Positions 52,348 to 62,404 of a stretch of 64,000 nucleotides of DNA are shown piece by piece. How positions within the stretch are numbered: the stretch's first letter is position 1; each line of letters starts with the position of its first letter. The stretch comes from an uncultured Aquimarina sp. (lineage in GTDB: Bacteria; Bacteroidota; Bacteroidia; Flavobacteriales; Flavobacteriaceae): assembly GCF_947500065.1 (NCBI RefSeq), contig NZ_CANMQT010000008.1, positions 186,001-250,000 of the forward strand, given 5' to 3'. Under the pieces are notes generated by a model. The model saw nothing but the letters and a program-made list of their open reading frames with translations. It had not been told where the DNA came from and ran no database searches. Position numbers and translations under genes: made by a program.

Positions 52348-53028
52348 ATGAATAATCAATTTAGCCTAAGTATCAAAACTCCATGTACTGAGAATTTTAA
52401 TAACTTTTCTAAAACCGAACAGGGTGGATTTTGCAATTCTTGTACAAAAGAAGTAATCGATTTCTCCACTATGAATTCTCAGGAAATCACTACGTATTTT
52501 GAAACCCATAGCACCAAAAACACATGTGGAAGATTTAAAAGTAATCAATTAACAACCTATACACCTACTGCTCCAAAGCGAAAGAATATTAGCTTTATTA
52601 GTGGAGTAGCTTTTGCGTTTATAGCACTATTTTCTTTTACCAAAGCGCAGGCGCAAAACATAAAAAGTCAGGCAAACACTTCAAATAATAGCTCTGCAAA
52701 ATTTCAAAAAATTATCAATGAAAACAATATTACCGTAAAAGGTGTTATCTCCGAAAACGGAACTCCTTTGCCTGGTGCCAACATTGTTTTAGAAGGCACA
52801 AACGTGGGAACATCATCGGATTTTGATGGTAATTTCGAGTTTCCAATACAACTTAAAAAAGGAGATGTTTTAGTATTTAACTACGTAGGTTTTGCTTCTA
52901 AAAAAACAGTAATTCAGGATAAAAACTCTGCTAAGGATATTGCATTAAAAGTGGATCTAAAATTGGAGGCCTGTACTTTTTTAGGAAAAGTAGCCGTGAA
53001 GAAAGTCTATTCATCAAAAAAGAATTAG
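52348..53028 (+). CDS. Carboxypeptidase-regulatory-like domain membrane protein
   Basis: 226 residues. A Cys-rich N-terminal cytosolic segment (PCTENFN, GGFCNSCTKEVIDFS, NTCGRF) common in Flavobacteriaceae, one membrane helix (about 83-101), then a carboxypeptidase-regulatory-like domain (TVKGVISENGTPLPGANIVLEGT, SDFDGNFEFP) in the periplasm. The same domain as at the SusC N-terminus. A transglutaminase-like gene follows 46 bp later. Confidence 0.82.
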   Translation: MNNQFSLSIKTPCTENFNNFSKTEQGGFCNSCTKEVIDFSTMNSQEITTYFETHSTKNTCGRFKSNQLTTYTPTAPKRKNISFISGVAFAFIALFSFTKAQAQNIKSQANTSNNSSAKFQKIINENNITVKGVISENGTPLPGANIVLEGTNVGTSSDFDGNFEFPIQLKKGDVLVFNYVGFASKKTVIQDKNSAKDIALKVDLKLEACTFLGKVAVKKVYSSKKN

Positions 53029-53074
53029 TATCAATCACATTTTGAATCAACTGTAAAAGAAAATCAGCATTGTT

Positions 53075-54085
53075 ATGAGAACTAGCCTTTATATCTTTTT
53101 ATTCATCTTCTTTAACAACTATTTGTACGCTCAAATCTCTGATTTCAAATCCGTAGATTTTACAAGAGCAGATAATATCGCCAAATTAAATGAAGGTGCT
53201 TCATTAGAGAATCTTCCGATATTAGCGTATCAGCTTACAAATACATTACCAAGTGAAGCAGAAAAGTTTAGAGCTATATATATGTGGGTTTGTCAAAATA
53301 TCAAAGGAGACAAAGCTCAGTTTAACAAAGTCGCTAAGAATAGAAAAAAGTTTCAGCATGATTCCATTTCATTTATGAAGTGGAATCATGAATATAAGAG
53401 AATTGCTTTTAAAAAATTGCTGAAACGCAAAAAAACTATGTGCACTGGCTATGCATATTTGGTTAAAGAATTATGTTATCTAGCGAATATAAAATGTGTA
53501 ATCGTTGATGGGTATGGTAGATCTGTAGATGCTAATATTAAAAAGCTAGAAATGGCCAATCATTCCTGGAATGCGGTACAATTAAATAATAAATGGTACT
53601 TATCTGATGCTACTTGGTCCAGTGGTTATCTTAATGAGTACAACACTTTTGTAACAGTATATAACGATGGTTATTTTTTGACAGATCCCGTTTTATTTGG
53701 AAAAAATCACTTCCCGATAAAACAAAAATGGGCACTTACTGAAACCCTAACAGCCATTAACTTTGTTACAGCTCCTTTAGTATATGGAGAAACCTTTGAA
53801 AACAATATAACACCTATCCATCCGCAAAACATGGATATATCCATCAACAAAGGTGACGAAATTACATTTAGTTTTAAATCAGCTACTGATGTTATGGACA
53901 AAAATATTTCACTAGTTCATTATGTTGGAACCAAAGAAAGGAAAATGAAAATTTTCAATACAGTGCATGAAAATGATATCATATCCTTTAAACATACTTT
54001 CAAAAATAAAGGTATCTATGATACTCATTTAAAAATTAACGGTGCTATTGTAGCAACTTATACTATTGAAGTTACTAGAGGCTAG
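53075..54085 (+). CDS. Transglutaminase-like superfamily protein, secreted
   Basis: 336 residues with signal peptide (YLYAQ, cleavage near 20). Core at about 60-190 with catalytic triad Cys (KTMCTGYAYLVKELC), His (ANHSWNAVQL) and Asp (YLSDATWSSGY). Typical of bacterial transglutaminase-like proteases with a C-terminal beta domain. Probably processes or modifies periplasmic proteins with the preceding membrane protein. Confidence 0.88.
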   Translation: MRTSLYIFLFIFFNNYLYAQISDFKSVDFTRADNIAKLNEGASLENLPILAYQLTNTLPSEAEKFRAIYMWVCQNIKGDKAQFNKVAKNRKKFQHDSISFMKWNHEYKRIAFKKLLKRKKTMCTGYAYLVKELCYLANIKCVIVDGYGRSVDANIKKLEMANHSWNAVQLNNKWYLSDATWSSGYLNEYNTFVTVYNDGYFLTDPVLFGKNHFPIKQKWALTETLTAINFVTAPLVYGETFENNITPIHPQNMDISINKGDEITFSFKSATDVMDKNISLVHYVGTKERKMKIFNTVHENDIISFKHTFKNKGIYDTHLKINGAIVATYTIEVTRG

Positions 54086-54149
54086 ACATAAAAACATAAT
54101 GCATTATAAATAAGAAAATTCTAAAATCAAGGTAGAAATTGTAAATAAC

Positions 54150-54192
54150 TAGGTAACATTTTGAGTCAATTCGACACATATATTTAGCGTCA
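54150..54192 (+). repeat. Short repeat family 2 right end, copy J
   Basis: AGGTAACATTTTGAGTCAAT and CGACACATATATTTAGCGTC match the right ends of H and I, with a near -7 box TATATTTA. 16 bp before the next ATG. Confidence 0.6.
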
Positions 54193-54207
54193 CCAATAAA
54201 ACAATAT

Positions 54208-55296
54208 ATGCATATAAGTTTAGATAATTTACAATCGTCCATTAAACGGAAGCATGTTTTTAAATATAAACCAGAATTTTCTGAATCATTTAAAACAGAA
54301 ATTAATGATGGCCAAATTATACCGTTGACAATTGAGGTTTTCAAAAAATTAGAATGGCCAATAGTCTACACAAGCAAAAATTCTGTAGAAGCTAAAAGGA
54401 AAGGTGATTTTAATAAATTAACAGAAAAGATAACAATCACCAAGCACAATTCAGGTAGCATTGAAGTTCATAGTAAATCGATTGAAAGTAATTTTTGGGA
54501 TGTAGGAAGGAATTCTAAAAGAACTGGATTGTTTATTGCGCTTTTCCAAAAACTTGCCCTTGAATACAAAGAAAATGAAAAACTCACGGAGCTAGAAGCT
54601 GAATTCGAAAAACAAAATAGCTGGGCTGATTATGAAATTCCAACAACATTACCACAACCAAAAACGGATAAACAACATAACCTACTCACTATACTAACGG
54701 GTGGCTTATCAGCTGCAATTCTGGTTGGTGTTTTAGTTGGGTTTTTATCTCAAAAATTTATTTACATTATTTTTCTATTCGAATTAGGTACTGGGTTTCT
54801 TTTTGGTTATTTATTTAATAAGATTATCAAAATAGCAAACTTCAAAGATTTTAGTAAAATAAGATTGATGATAGGTCTATTCGTTTTCATAATTTTCATA
54901 ACGAATCAATATTTTCAATTTCATTTAATGATTACAGAAAATAACATTCCTGATCTTGACTTTATTGAATTCCAAAAATACCGTCTTAAATTAGGGTTTG
55001 TTATTGATAAACTGAATACGGGCTGGATTGGACAAGTGGCTATTTGGATATTACAACTAGTACTTCCATTTTTATTTGCTCAAATAAAAATTATAAGAGG
55101 TATGATGAATCAGGCAATTGAAAAAATACCTGAAAAAGTTCTTGAATATGCAATTTACTTACTAGAAATGGGTAAACCTGAAAGCGAAATAAGGGCAGAA
55201 TTAGCATCCAAAGGCTGGAGCAAAAAGAATAATCAGGATGATGTATTTGATGCAATTCATGCTATTATAGGGTTTCAACAAAATGATCGTGAATAA
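54208..55296 (+). CDS. Multi-helix membrane protein of unknown function
   Basis: 362 residues. A cytosolic N-terminal domain (about 1-150), then four membrane helices (about 155-178, 183-205, 217-235, 265-290) and a C-terminal helical segment with YLLEMGKPESEIRAELASKGWS, which resembles a UBA-like helical motif. No enzymatic motif. Preceded by repeat end J. Confidence 0.6.
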   Translation: MHISLDNLQSSIKRKHVFKYKPEFSESFKTEINDGQIIPLTIEVFKKLEWPIVYTSKNSVEAKRKGDFNKLTEKITITKHNSGSIEVHSKSIESNFWDVGRNSKRTGLFIALFQKLALEYKENEKLTELEAEFEKQNSWADYEIPTTLPQPKTDKQHNLLTILTGGLSAAILVGVLVGFLSQKFIYIIFLFELGTGFLFGYLFNKIIKIANFKDFSKIRLMIGLFVFIIFITNQYFQFHLMITENNIPDLDFIEFQKYRLKLGFVIDKLNTGWIGQVAIWILQLVLPFLFAQIKIIRGMMNQAIEKIPEKVLEYAIYLLEMGKPESEIRAELASKGWSKKNNQDDVFDAIHAIIGFQQNDRE

Positions 55297-55418
55297 CTCT
55301 GCTAATAATATATCATATATTAAATCACAGTAGTTTACCAGTAAAAATCAATTGATAAATTGAGTTATGTTTGATGGTCTTTGATTCATATATTCATTGA
55401 TTTTTTGTAACTAGCAAT

Positions 55419-56069
55419 ATGCGATTCGTAAAAAAGATACTGAAATATCTGGGAGTAGTCTTACTTATTCCTGTTATGTATTTCGTTATTGGAGTACTTT
55501 GTTCTTATATCACCATTACACCAAAGACAAGTGATGCAGAAAAAAACAAAAGTATTTATATAGCTACGAATGGTATTCATTTAGAAATCATCATTCCTAA
55601 AACAACAATGGATTCTTTACTCCTTAATGGATTACAACATACAGATCAAACACGATATGTATCCTTTGGATGGGGAGAAAAGACATATTATACCAAGGCT
55701 GCTACTTCCATGGATTTCACCAATGTAAATAGATTTCAAGCGGCACTATTAAACACTCCCAGTTTGCTACACGTGACCAACTATACTGCAACTCAGCACC
55801 ATTGGATAGAAATAAAAACAACAGCTACTCAACTTATAAAACTACAGAGATATATCAATGGTTCATTCGCACAAGACAATGAATACCATAAAATTATCAT
55901 ACCCCAAATAAGCTACGGTAATCACGATCGTTTTTATGAATCTAATGCAAGCTACAATTGCCTTTATACCTGTAATACTTGGGTAAACACTGCTTTTAAA
56001 CAAAGTGATATGAAAGCTTGCCTCTGGACACCATTTGATTTTGGATTGTTGCGGATATATAAAAATTGA
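55419..56069 (+). CDS. TIGR02117 family membrane-anchored protein
   Basis: 216 residues. One N-terminal helix (about 8-30), then the family pattern: ATNGIHLEIIIP, VSFGWGEKTYYTKA and SYNCLYTCNTWVN; conserved His and Cys suggest a papain-like fold, but catalysis is not proven. Stops 17 bp before the next gene's ATG. Confidence 0.85.
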   Translation: MRFVKKILKYLGVVLLIPVMYFVIGVLCSYITITPKTSDAEKNKSIYIATNGIHLEIIIPKTTMDSLLLNGLQHTDQTRYVSFGWGEKTYYTKAATSMDFTNVNRFQAALLNTPSLLHVTNYTATQHHWIEIKTTATQLIKLQRYINGSFAQDNEYHKIIIPQISYGNHDRFYESNASYNCLYTCNTWVNTAFKQSDMKACLWTPFDFGLLRIYKN

Positions 56070-56086
56070 AAAACACGTCACTGCTC

Positions 56087-56509
56087 ATGAATACTAGAAT
56101 CCAACGATTCATCGAAACCTTAAGAAAAAAACCTAAACAGATTTTTCTTATTGATGGATTCGGTGCGCTGCTTACCATGTTTTTTTTAGCAGTAGTATTA
56201 GTTACTTTTCAGAAATACATTGGGATGCCTAGAACAGTGCTTTACTTTTTATCTACAATAGCCTTTGCTTTTGCGGTCTATTCCGTCTCTTGCTATTTTA
56301 TACATCTAACTAACTGGCGATTTTTGCTTAAGATTATTGCTTTTGCAAATCTGACTTATTGTTTTCTTACTATCGGGTTTGTCTATTATCATTTCCAAAA
56401 CCTAACAACTTTAGGACTCCTCTACTTTTTCTTGGAACTCCTAATTATTCTTGGATTGGTAGCTATAGAATTAATGGTAATTTTGAATCAGAAAAAAAAT
56501 AACCTATGA
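56087..56509 (+). CDS. Small membrane protein of unknown function
   Basis: 140 residues from ATG 56087; an overlapping TTG start at 56066 is less likely. Four hydrophobic helices after a short basic N-terminus. No family recognised. Same transcript as the TIGR02117 gene. Confidence 0.65.
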   Translation: MNTRIQRFIETLRKKPKQIFLIDGFGALLTMFFLAVVLVTFQKYIGMPRTVLYFLSTIAFAFAVYSVSCYFIHLTNWRFLLKIIAFANLTYCFLTIGFVYYHFQNLTTLGLLYFFLELLIILGLVAIELMVILNQKKNNL

Positions 56510-56564
56510 AATCATAGTAATTTAGTCCCAAATTGAAAGATTATTACCTATTTGAAAAGGCACT

Positions 56565-56665
56565 AAATTTTTATAAGTTTAAAGGAATAAAAATCAACGT
56601 GAAAGAATAGATTGGTTCAGGTATATTTTACCTTGTTTAGATTCACATATTGAACCTTAGCAATA
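56565..56665 (+). repeat. Repeat family 2, copy L
   Basis: ATTTTTATAAGTTTAAAGGA, GATTGGTTCAGGTATATTTT and ACCTTGTTTAGATTCACATA follow copy E/G order, without the GGCAGG hairpin and with a damaged box CATATTGA. Ends in CCTTAGCAATAATTA, 10 bp before the amidohydrolase ATG. Confidence 0.6.
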
Positions 56666-56674
56666 ATTAGATAA

Positions 56675-58108
56675 ATGAAATTATTAAGACGAATTTTTAA
56701 GATTATCTTCATACTTATTGGAATACTACTAATAACAATTCTTATCATATTGGGAGTTGATATACAAAAAACAAGCTACCTAAAAGTCAAAAAGAATGAG
56801 TTTGCAAATAACAACTCATATCTTATTAGGAATGTTAATATTATTCCGATGACACAAGACACTATTTTGACAAACAAAATGATATACGTAAAGGAAGGTA
56901 TTATTCAATCTATTGAAAACAGTATTAAAGTTCAGGACATTGAAGTGATTGACGGAGAAAATAGATATGTTATGCCAGGACTTATAGATATGCATGTCCA
57001 CATATGGGATCGATATGAGCTTGGCTTGTATCTATCAAATGGTATTACAGCAGTTCGTAATTTATGGGGGATGCCAATGCATTTAAGAATTAAAGAAGAT
57101 GTAAACAATGAAGAAATTATTTCACCCATGTTTTTTACTACAGGACCTAAACTCACAGGTCCAGAATTTATTGGAGATGATAATTTACAATTAACAACCC
57201 CCAATGAAGCTAAAGAAAAAGTTATTTCGTATAAGGATAGAGGATACGATTTTATTAAAACCTACTATGGCTTAACAGAAGATATATTCGATGCCGTTAT
57301 TGAACAAGCAATAATCTCTGATATAGATATTGTTGCACATCCTTCACAAAAAGTACCTTACTCCTATCATTTTAATCCTCAAATAAAATCTATAGAACAT
57401 GCTGAAGACATTATTCAGCAACCTCTAAACTATAAATTAGATACATTAAAATTAAAAGAAGTGATTAATGATTTCTCGAAATCAAAACACAGTTCTTTTA
57501 GCCCAACTTTGACGGTTTACAATAACATTTACCAAATGCTTATTGATGATAGAATTTTAGTGTCAGAGCAACTACAATTCATGAATCCGCTTATTAAAAA
57601 AGTAGATAGTAAAGCACAATTTGAAAGATGGTATAATACTAAACTAAGAGATTCCTCTACTGTCAAGACTATTAAAAATCAGCATGATTTTCATTTAAAA
57701 ATTATCAAAAAGCTCCATGAAGCAGGCACCACATTTATCTGTGGAACGGATGCTGGAATAGGCATAACTATACCTGGGTTTTCAATTCATCAAGAACTTG
57801 CATTCTATAAAGAAGCTGGGCTTTCTAATTATGAGGTATTAAAAACAGCCACTGTAAATGCTTCAAAAACTCATTCGATTATGAACAATATGGGAACCAT
57901 TGAAGTTGGCAAAATTGCAAACTTATTATTAATAGATAATAATCCTTTATTAGACTTATCTACATTGCAAAACCCATCAACTGTATTTATAAAAGGAAGA
58001 AAATTAAATAAAGAGACTCTTGATTATTTTGAAAAAAAAGCAATGAATCGTAAGAATTTAATAGCCTCCGCTGTTAGATATCTAGAAAATTTAATCATTG
58101 AAAGATGA
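56675..58108 (+). CDS. Amidohydrolase family protein
   Basis: 477 residues with an N-terminal membrane anchor (about 8-30). Metal-dependent hydrolase fold: HVHIWD in LIDMHVHIWD (first metal His), Lys/His in DIVAHPSQKV and IEHAEDI, and Asp in CGTDAGIG. Imidazolonepropionase/prolidase-like type. It would hydrolyse a cyclic amide or dipeptide outside the cytosol. Confidence 0.88.
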   Translation: MKLLRRIFKIIFILIGILLITILIILGVDIQKTSYLKVKKNEFANNNSYLIRNVNIIPMTQDTILTNKMIYVKEGIIQSIENSIKVQDIEVIDGENRYVMPGLIDMHVHIWDRYELGLYLSNGITAVRNLWGMPMHLRIKEDVNNEEIISPMFFTTGPKLTGPEFIGDDNLQLTTPNEAKEKVISYKDRGYDFIKTYYGLTEDIFDAVIEQAIISDIDIVAHPSQKVPYSYHFNPQIKSIEHAEDIIQQPLNYKLDTLKLKEVINDFSKSKHSSFSPTLTVYNNIYQMLIDDRILVSEQLQFMNPLIKKVDSKAQFERWYNTKLRDSSTVKTIKNQHDFHLKIIKKLHEAGTTFICGTDAGIGITIPGFSIHQELAFYKEAGLSNYEVLKTATVNASKTHSIMNNMGTIEVGKIANLLLIDNNPLLDLSTLQNPSTVFIKGRKLNKETLDYFEKKAMNRKNLIASAVRYLENLIIER

Positions 58109-58138
58109 ATTATCACTAACAATACTAGCTTCTTAACA

Positions 58139-58849
58139 ATGTCAATATTATTAAACCACAAATTAGAGCTCCAAAAACAAGGTTTTACAACCATTCCAAA
58201 TATATACTCGAATCGGGAAATCAATGACTTGATCGAGGTTCTTGAATCTTTGAATATAGAAAGTACAAATTTCAGAAAAACTACAGATTTATTTGCTATT
58301 CGACAGTTTTTAAAAGAGGTTCCAGAGGTACATAACCTAATCTTTAACAATAACCTCAGACAATTAGTTTATGAATATTTTGGAGAAGATTATTTCCTAG
58401 TTAAATCGATATATTTTGATAAACCACCAGCTTCTAATTGGTTTGTTTCTTATCATCAGGATCTATCTATTTCAGTAAACAAAAAAGAAATCATACCAGA
58501 ATATACAAATTGGACGGTTAAGCAACATCAATTTGGAGTACAACCACCTTTAGAGATTTTAGAAAGCTTGTATACCATGAGGATCCATCTGGATGATACA
58601 GATAAAAATAATGGTGCTTTAAAAGTTATCCCAGAATCTCATGGTAAAGGAATCTACAGACCTGAAACCATTGATTGGAATACTGAAAAAGAAGTGATTT
58701 GTAATGTCCCCAAAGGAGGAATCATGCTAATGAAACCTCTATTGTTACACAGTTCTAATCGAACATCAAACAATCAAAGAAGGAGAGTTATACATTTAGA
58801 ATTCAGTAATAAAAAATTAGCAAAAAAGCTAGATTGGGCGGAAAAATGA
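58139..58849 (+). CDS. Phytanoyl-CoA dioxygenase (PhyH) family protein
   Basis: 236 residues. Fe(II)/2-oxoglutarate motif: HQD in VSYHQDLSI (HxD), distal His in LLLHSSNRT and Arg in QRRRVIHLEF. Hydroxylates an unknown substrate. Follows the amidohydrolase by 30 bp and may share its transcript. Confidence 0.88.
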   Translation: MSILLNHKLELQKQGFTTIPNIYSNREINDLIEVLESLNIESTNFRKTTDLFAIRQFLKEVPEVHNLIFNNNLRQLVYEYFGEDYFLVKSIYFDKPPASNWFVSYHQDLSISVNKKEIIPEYTNWTVKQHQFGVQPPLEILESLYTMRIHLDDTDKNNGALKVIPESHGKGIYRPETIDWNTEKEVICNVPKGGIMLMKPLLLHSSNRTSNNQRRRVIHLEFSNKKLAKKLDWAEK

Positions 58850-58939
58850 ATTTCAAAATTATAAAAACTAAAAAAGAGGGGTAACAAAACACTCTTTACT
58901 GTAACTAAAGAATAAACTTCCCCCATTATTAAAAAAAGT

Positions 58940-60379
58940 ATGATGAAATTTTACGCTACTATTTTAAAAATAGCATTTATCTTTTTAACCATCTCATTAC
59001 ACGCAAGTGAAATAGATTTTGTTTTAAATAAAGGACAAAAAGTAAAAAGCACCTATTCTGGTGATATTGATCAAAAATCTTCTATACATCTTATTATATA
59101 TAAAGATAAAAACCGAAAAGAATATGGAATTAAACCATTCTTCATTGATGAAAACAATAAAATCATCGAATTAAACGATATAAATTTTTCATCAGAGCCA
59201 ACAATTCTTTCTTATCATAAAAATGAAGAAACCTTAACTCTAATTGCATCAGAAGACACTAAACTAAAACTAGGTATATTTACAAAAAAGCTTACCATAA
59301 TTGATGTTAATATAAACACCAAAGAATCTAAAATAAAAGTATTACCAAAATTCAAGCTTCCAAAAGTAACAGTGCGTCTTCCTGAAAAATCAATTCTTCT
59401 TAACTACATAGTTGAAGAAAAAAGAATTGACATTACCAACATTGTAAATGGTGATAACATAATTCAAACTCCATTTAATGTGTCTGAAGATTATGGGATC
59501 TTTAAAAGAATATTTTCTTCCCAACCCAAATTCATAAACACAAACGAATACATAGAAAACGGGGCGATTGATGATACCAAAGTATATTATGACAAAGGAT
59601 TATTATATTTTGATTACATCCGTCGTAACAATCAGTCTATTTTATCGCTAGTATTAAATCCTGTACAAAGTAACTCATTACAATTTCAAATTATCGATAA
59701 TCTTGATATTGAAAAAATCAAAAATCTTAATTCCTTCTATCATAAAGGGAATTTATTCTTAATGATAAAAACAAAGAAAAGCACCATTCTTTCAGTTGTT
59801 GACATCAAAACGGGCAGCATTAAATTCAAAAAACCAATACAGGGAAACTTCATTGGATACTTTAATGACGAAAATCTAAGGTTAATTGACAAAGCCATAC
59901 GCATTCAAAGACATAAACCGACCATTACCATCAATAAATCCGTAGAAGGCCTTAATGTTCTAAGATTGAGCTACGTAGACAAAACAACGTATAACTACCA
60001 TAATAATTGGTGGTTTCATCACCAGATGTTCCAGAATATGATGCACCAGCAACAAGAATTCATGAGACAACAAAATTTTAATAGAATGCCCAGTTTCGGT
60101 CCTAATAATGAAACCTTTGATTTATATAATACAGAAGTCCCGTCTATCATTAAAGAAAATGAATTTATCAAAATTGTTTTTGATAATAATTTAAACCCTA
60201 TTAAAAATGCTAGTGTAAAAACTGTAAAAGAATATATCGACAAAAATTTATATCTAGAACCCTTTAAGGATCAAAAAGGAATAAAACATTTTACAGCTGC
60301 ATTCTCTACAGAATCAATTAGAACTATTCACTATTCAAAAAAGTCGAAAAAATTTATCATCGAGACTTCTAGTCTTTAA
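58940..60379 (+). CDS. Secreted protein of unknown function
   Basis: 479 residues with signal peptide (SLHAS, cleavage near 22). Repetitive beta-strand pattern suggesting a propeller-like fold, and a His/Gln/Met-rich segment (WWFHHQMFQNMMHQQQEFMR, about 356-375) that might bind metal. Converges with the LytTR gene, overlapping it by 11 bp at the 3' ends. Confidence 0.65.
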   Translation: MMKFYATILKIAFIFLTISLHASEIDFVLNKGQKVKSTYSGDIDQKSSIHLIIYKDKNRKEYGIKPFFIDENNKIIELNDINFSSEPTILSYHKNEETLTLIASEDTKLKLGIFTKKLTIIDVNINTKESKIKVLPKFKLPKVTVRLPEKSILLNYIVEEKRIDITNIVNGDNIIQTPFNVSEDYGIFKRIFSSQPKFINTNEYIENGAIDDTKVYYDKGLLYFDYIRRNNQSILSLVLNPVQSNSLQFQIIDNLDIEKIKNLNSFYHKGNLFLMIKTKKSTILSVVDIKTGSIKFKKPIQGNFIGYFNDENLRLIDKAIRIQRHKPTITINKSVEGLNVLRLSYVDKTTYNYHNNWWFHHQMFQNMMHQQQEFMRQQNFNRMPSFGPNNETFDLYNTEVPSIIKENEFIKIVFDNNLNPIKNASVKTVKEYIDKNLYLEPFKDQKGIKHFTAAFSTESIRTIHYSKKSKKFIIETSSL

Positions 60380-61076
60380 AAAAACCAATAACCTGCTCTT
60401 TATAACTAGCACCAATTGGGATTTCTTTGGTTCCAATTTCTACATCAACTTTAGTAAATGCTGTAACCTTAGTAACATTTACAATAAATGAACGATGTAT
60501 TCTTAAAAACGTTTTAGGGAGCTTATTTTCGAAATTACTAATAGAATCTTTGGTAGTTATACTTTTATCCAATAAATGAATTCTAACATAATCTTTTAGA
60601 CTCTCTACGTACAGTATATCTTCAAAATTAATCTTGACAAACTTTTTATTAGCATTCACATACATATGATCATTAAGAATCTTTTGTTCCTTGATTTCTA
60701 TTACAGGTACAGACGGTTCTTTTAGCACACTTTTATATTTACTAATTGCTTTAAAGAAACGCCTAAACGAAATAGGTTTTAACAAATAATCAATAACATC
60801 TAATTCATAACTTTCTATAGCATAATGACGATAAGCTGTTGTCAGAATTACTTTAGGAGGGTTTTTTATTGTTTTCAAAAAATCGATCCCTGATAATAAT
60901 GGCATCTCCACATCCAAAAACATTAGATCAATGTTATTTGTTTTTATAATCTCGGATGCTTCTATGGGATTACTAAAGGAAGCTATGAGTTCCGTATTTG
61001 GAATTTGACCTAAATATGTTTTTATAATATCCAGCGCCAAAGGCTCATCATCTATTGCGATACATCTAATTGTCAT
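60369..61076 (-). CDS. LytTR family response regulator
   Basis: 235 residues. Receiver domain (about 1-120) with acidic pocket DDEP, phosphoacceptor Asp in MFLDVEMP and Lys in LLKPI; LytTR DNA-binding domain (about 140-235, FVKINFEDILYVESLKDYVRIH and RIHRSFIVN). Partner of the sensor kinase encoded 4 bp upstream. Possible target: the direct repeats at 52236. Confidence 0.92.
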   Translation of the reverse strand: MTIRCIAIDDEPLALDIIKTYLGQIPNTELIASFSNPIEASEIIKTNNIDLMFLDVEMPLLSGIDFLKTIKNPPKVILTTAYRHYAIESYELDVIDYLLKPISFRRFFKAISKYKSVLKEPSVPVIEIKEQKILNDHMYVNANKKFVKINFEDILYVESLKDYVRIHLLDKSITTKDSISNFENKLPKTFLRIHRSFIVNVTKVTAFTKVDVEIGTKEIPIGASYKEQVIGFFKD

Positions 61077-61080
61077 AATA

Positions 61081-62157
61081 TCACTTCAAATCTATAAATA
61101 ATTCTACAGAATAACTATCCGGTAAATCCTCAATATCTAATCGATATGTATTAGCATAATTAAGTTCTAATTGTCTCTTCAGGTTACTCATTCCTATTCC
61201 GGATTTATTATTTGGTTTTTCTATTGTATTAATAGTATGAAGCCTACTATTATATACTTTAAAAGTAAGTTTAGTATCAATTACAGATAAATCAATATGT
61301 ATTTTTGGATTATTCGGATTACCGCTTGATCCATGCTTAAAAGCATTTTCAACTAACGGCAACAATAACAATGGAGCAATCTGTGTATTTAAATCATCTG
61401 CCTTGTGATTAAAAATTAAATCTAATGAATCTCCATAACGCAAAGATTCTAGGTCTATGAATCCCTGTATTAATTCTATTTCTTTTTGTATTGAAATGGA
61501 GGCTTCATCACTTTGATATAATATAAAGTCTAATAATTCCGATAATTTAAGCACTACTTGTGGAGCAACATCGGATTTTGATAATGTTAAAGCATATAAA
61601 TTATTCAATGTATTGAATAAAAAATGAGGCTGAATCTGAGCTTTTAAAAATTTAAGTTCATTAGTAGCCTTTTCTTTCAGTAACATTTCTAATTGATGCT
61701 TCTCTTCAAACCTATCTTTAATTGCTTTTATAATTAGCATCATAAATGCATAAATATATACAGCTGGGAAATAAGTAGAAAATAAATATGCAAAATCCGA
61801 GAGTATTTCCGTAATAGATTCTTGAACAAAATCCACTCTAATAAAAGGTTCTGCGATATAAACAACACTCCATCTGGCAAAGGCCGAAAGCAAGTAGATA
61901 CTTACAATCATGGATCCCAAAAAAAGTAAATATTTCTTTTGTAGAAGTAGGTTAGGTATCTGAAAATAATTTAAAACATAAGCCGCTATTATCTGAGATG
62001 GCAGCATCGCCAAATAGTTAATAATATGAGACTTCAGTGTTCCAGAATTTAGACTGGCAAGTAAGGTGAATATTAATAGAAATGAGCCCCAAAACAAAAG
62101 ATGAGACACCTTTCTATTCTGAATTATTCGATCAATAAAGGGCTTATTAGTATTCAT
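61081..62157 (-). CDS. LytS-like sensor histidine kinase
   Basis: 358 residues. Four membrane helices (about 20-150) followed by a short coil and the HisKA_7TM/His_kinase domain: phosphoacceptor His in QIQPHFLFNTLNNLYALTLS, N box in PLVENAFKHG and G box in GIGMSNLKRQL. Autophosphorylates and signals to the LytTR regulator. First gene of the minus-strand pair, 247 bp from the ankyrin gene. Confidence 0.92.
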   Translation of the reverse strand: MNTNKPFIDRIIQNRKVSHLLFWGSFLLIFTLLASLNSGTLKSHIINYLAMLPSQIIAAYVLNYFQIPNLLLQKKYLLFLGSMIVSIYLLSAFARWSVVYIAEPFIRVDFVQESITEILSDFAYLFSTYFPAVYIYAFMMLIIKAIKDRFEEKHQLEMLLKEKATNELKFLKAQIQPHFLFNTLNNLYALTLSKSDVAPQVVLKLSELLDFILYQSDEASISIQKEIELIQGFIDLESLRYGDSLDLIFNHKADDLNTQIAPLLLLPLVENAFKHGSSGNPNNPKIHIDLSVIDTKLTFKVYNSRLHTINTIEKPNNKSGIGMSNLKRQLELNYANTYRLDIEDLPDSYSVELFIDLK

Positions 62158-62281
62158 TAAATTTAAAGATAAGTAATAATACTAAGTAAAACTGATTAAA
62201 CATTCCAACATCAGATAACAACAACCAAAAATCTGTTTGCGCTTGATTAATGTCATTTTCCTTCGAAAAATCTTTTCTGTC

Positions 62282-62298
62282 AATAGAAAACTTCTATT
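62282..62298. promoter_or_regulatory. Inverted repeat AATAGAA-N3-TTCTATT, plus a third half-site
   Basis: Perfect 7-bp arms in the divergent gap between the kinase and ankyrin genes; a further TTCTATT lies at 62321-62327. A second inverted repeat, AATACTA-N5-TAGTATT, lies at 62359-62377. Candidate operators for either gene. Confidence 0.4.
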
Positions 62299-62404
62299 CG
62301 TCTTTTTTTTAAATAACACCTTCTATTAAGACCTAATTTCGAATTGAATTTATAAACAAATACTACTAATTAGTATTCAATCATTAATCAAAAAACGAAC
62401 AATT

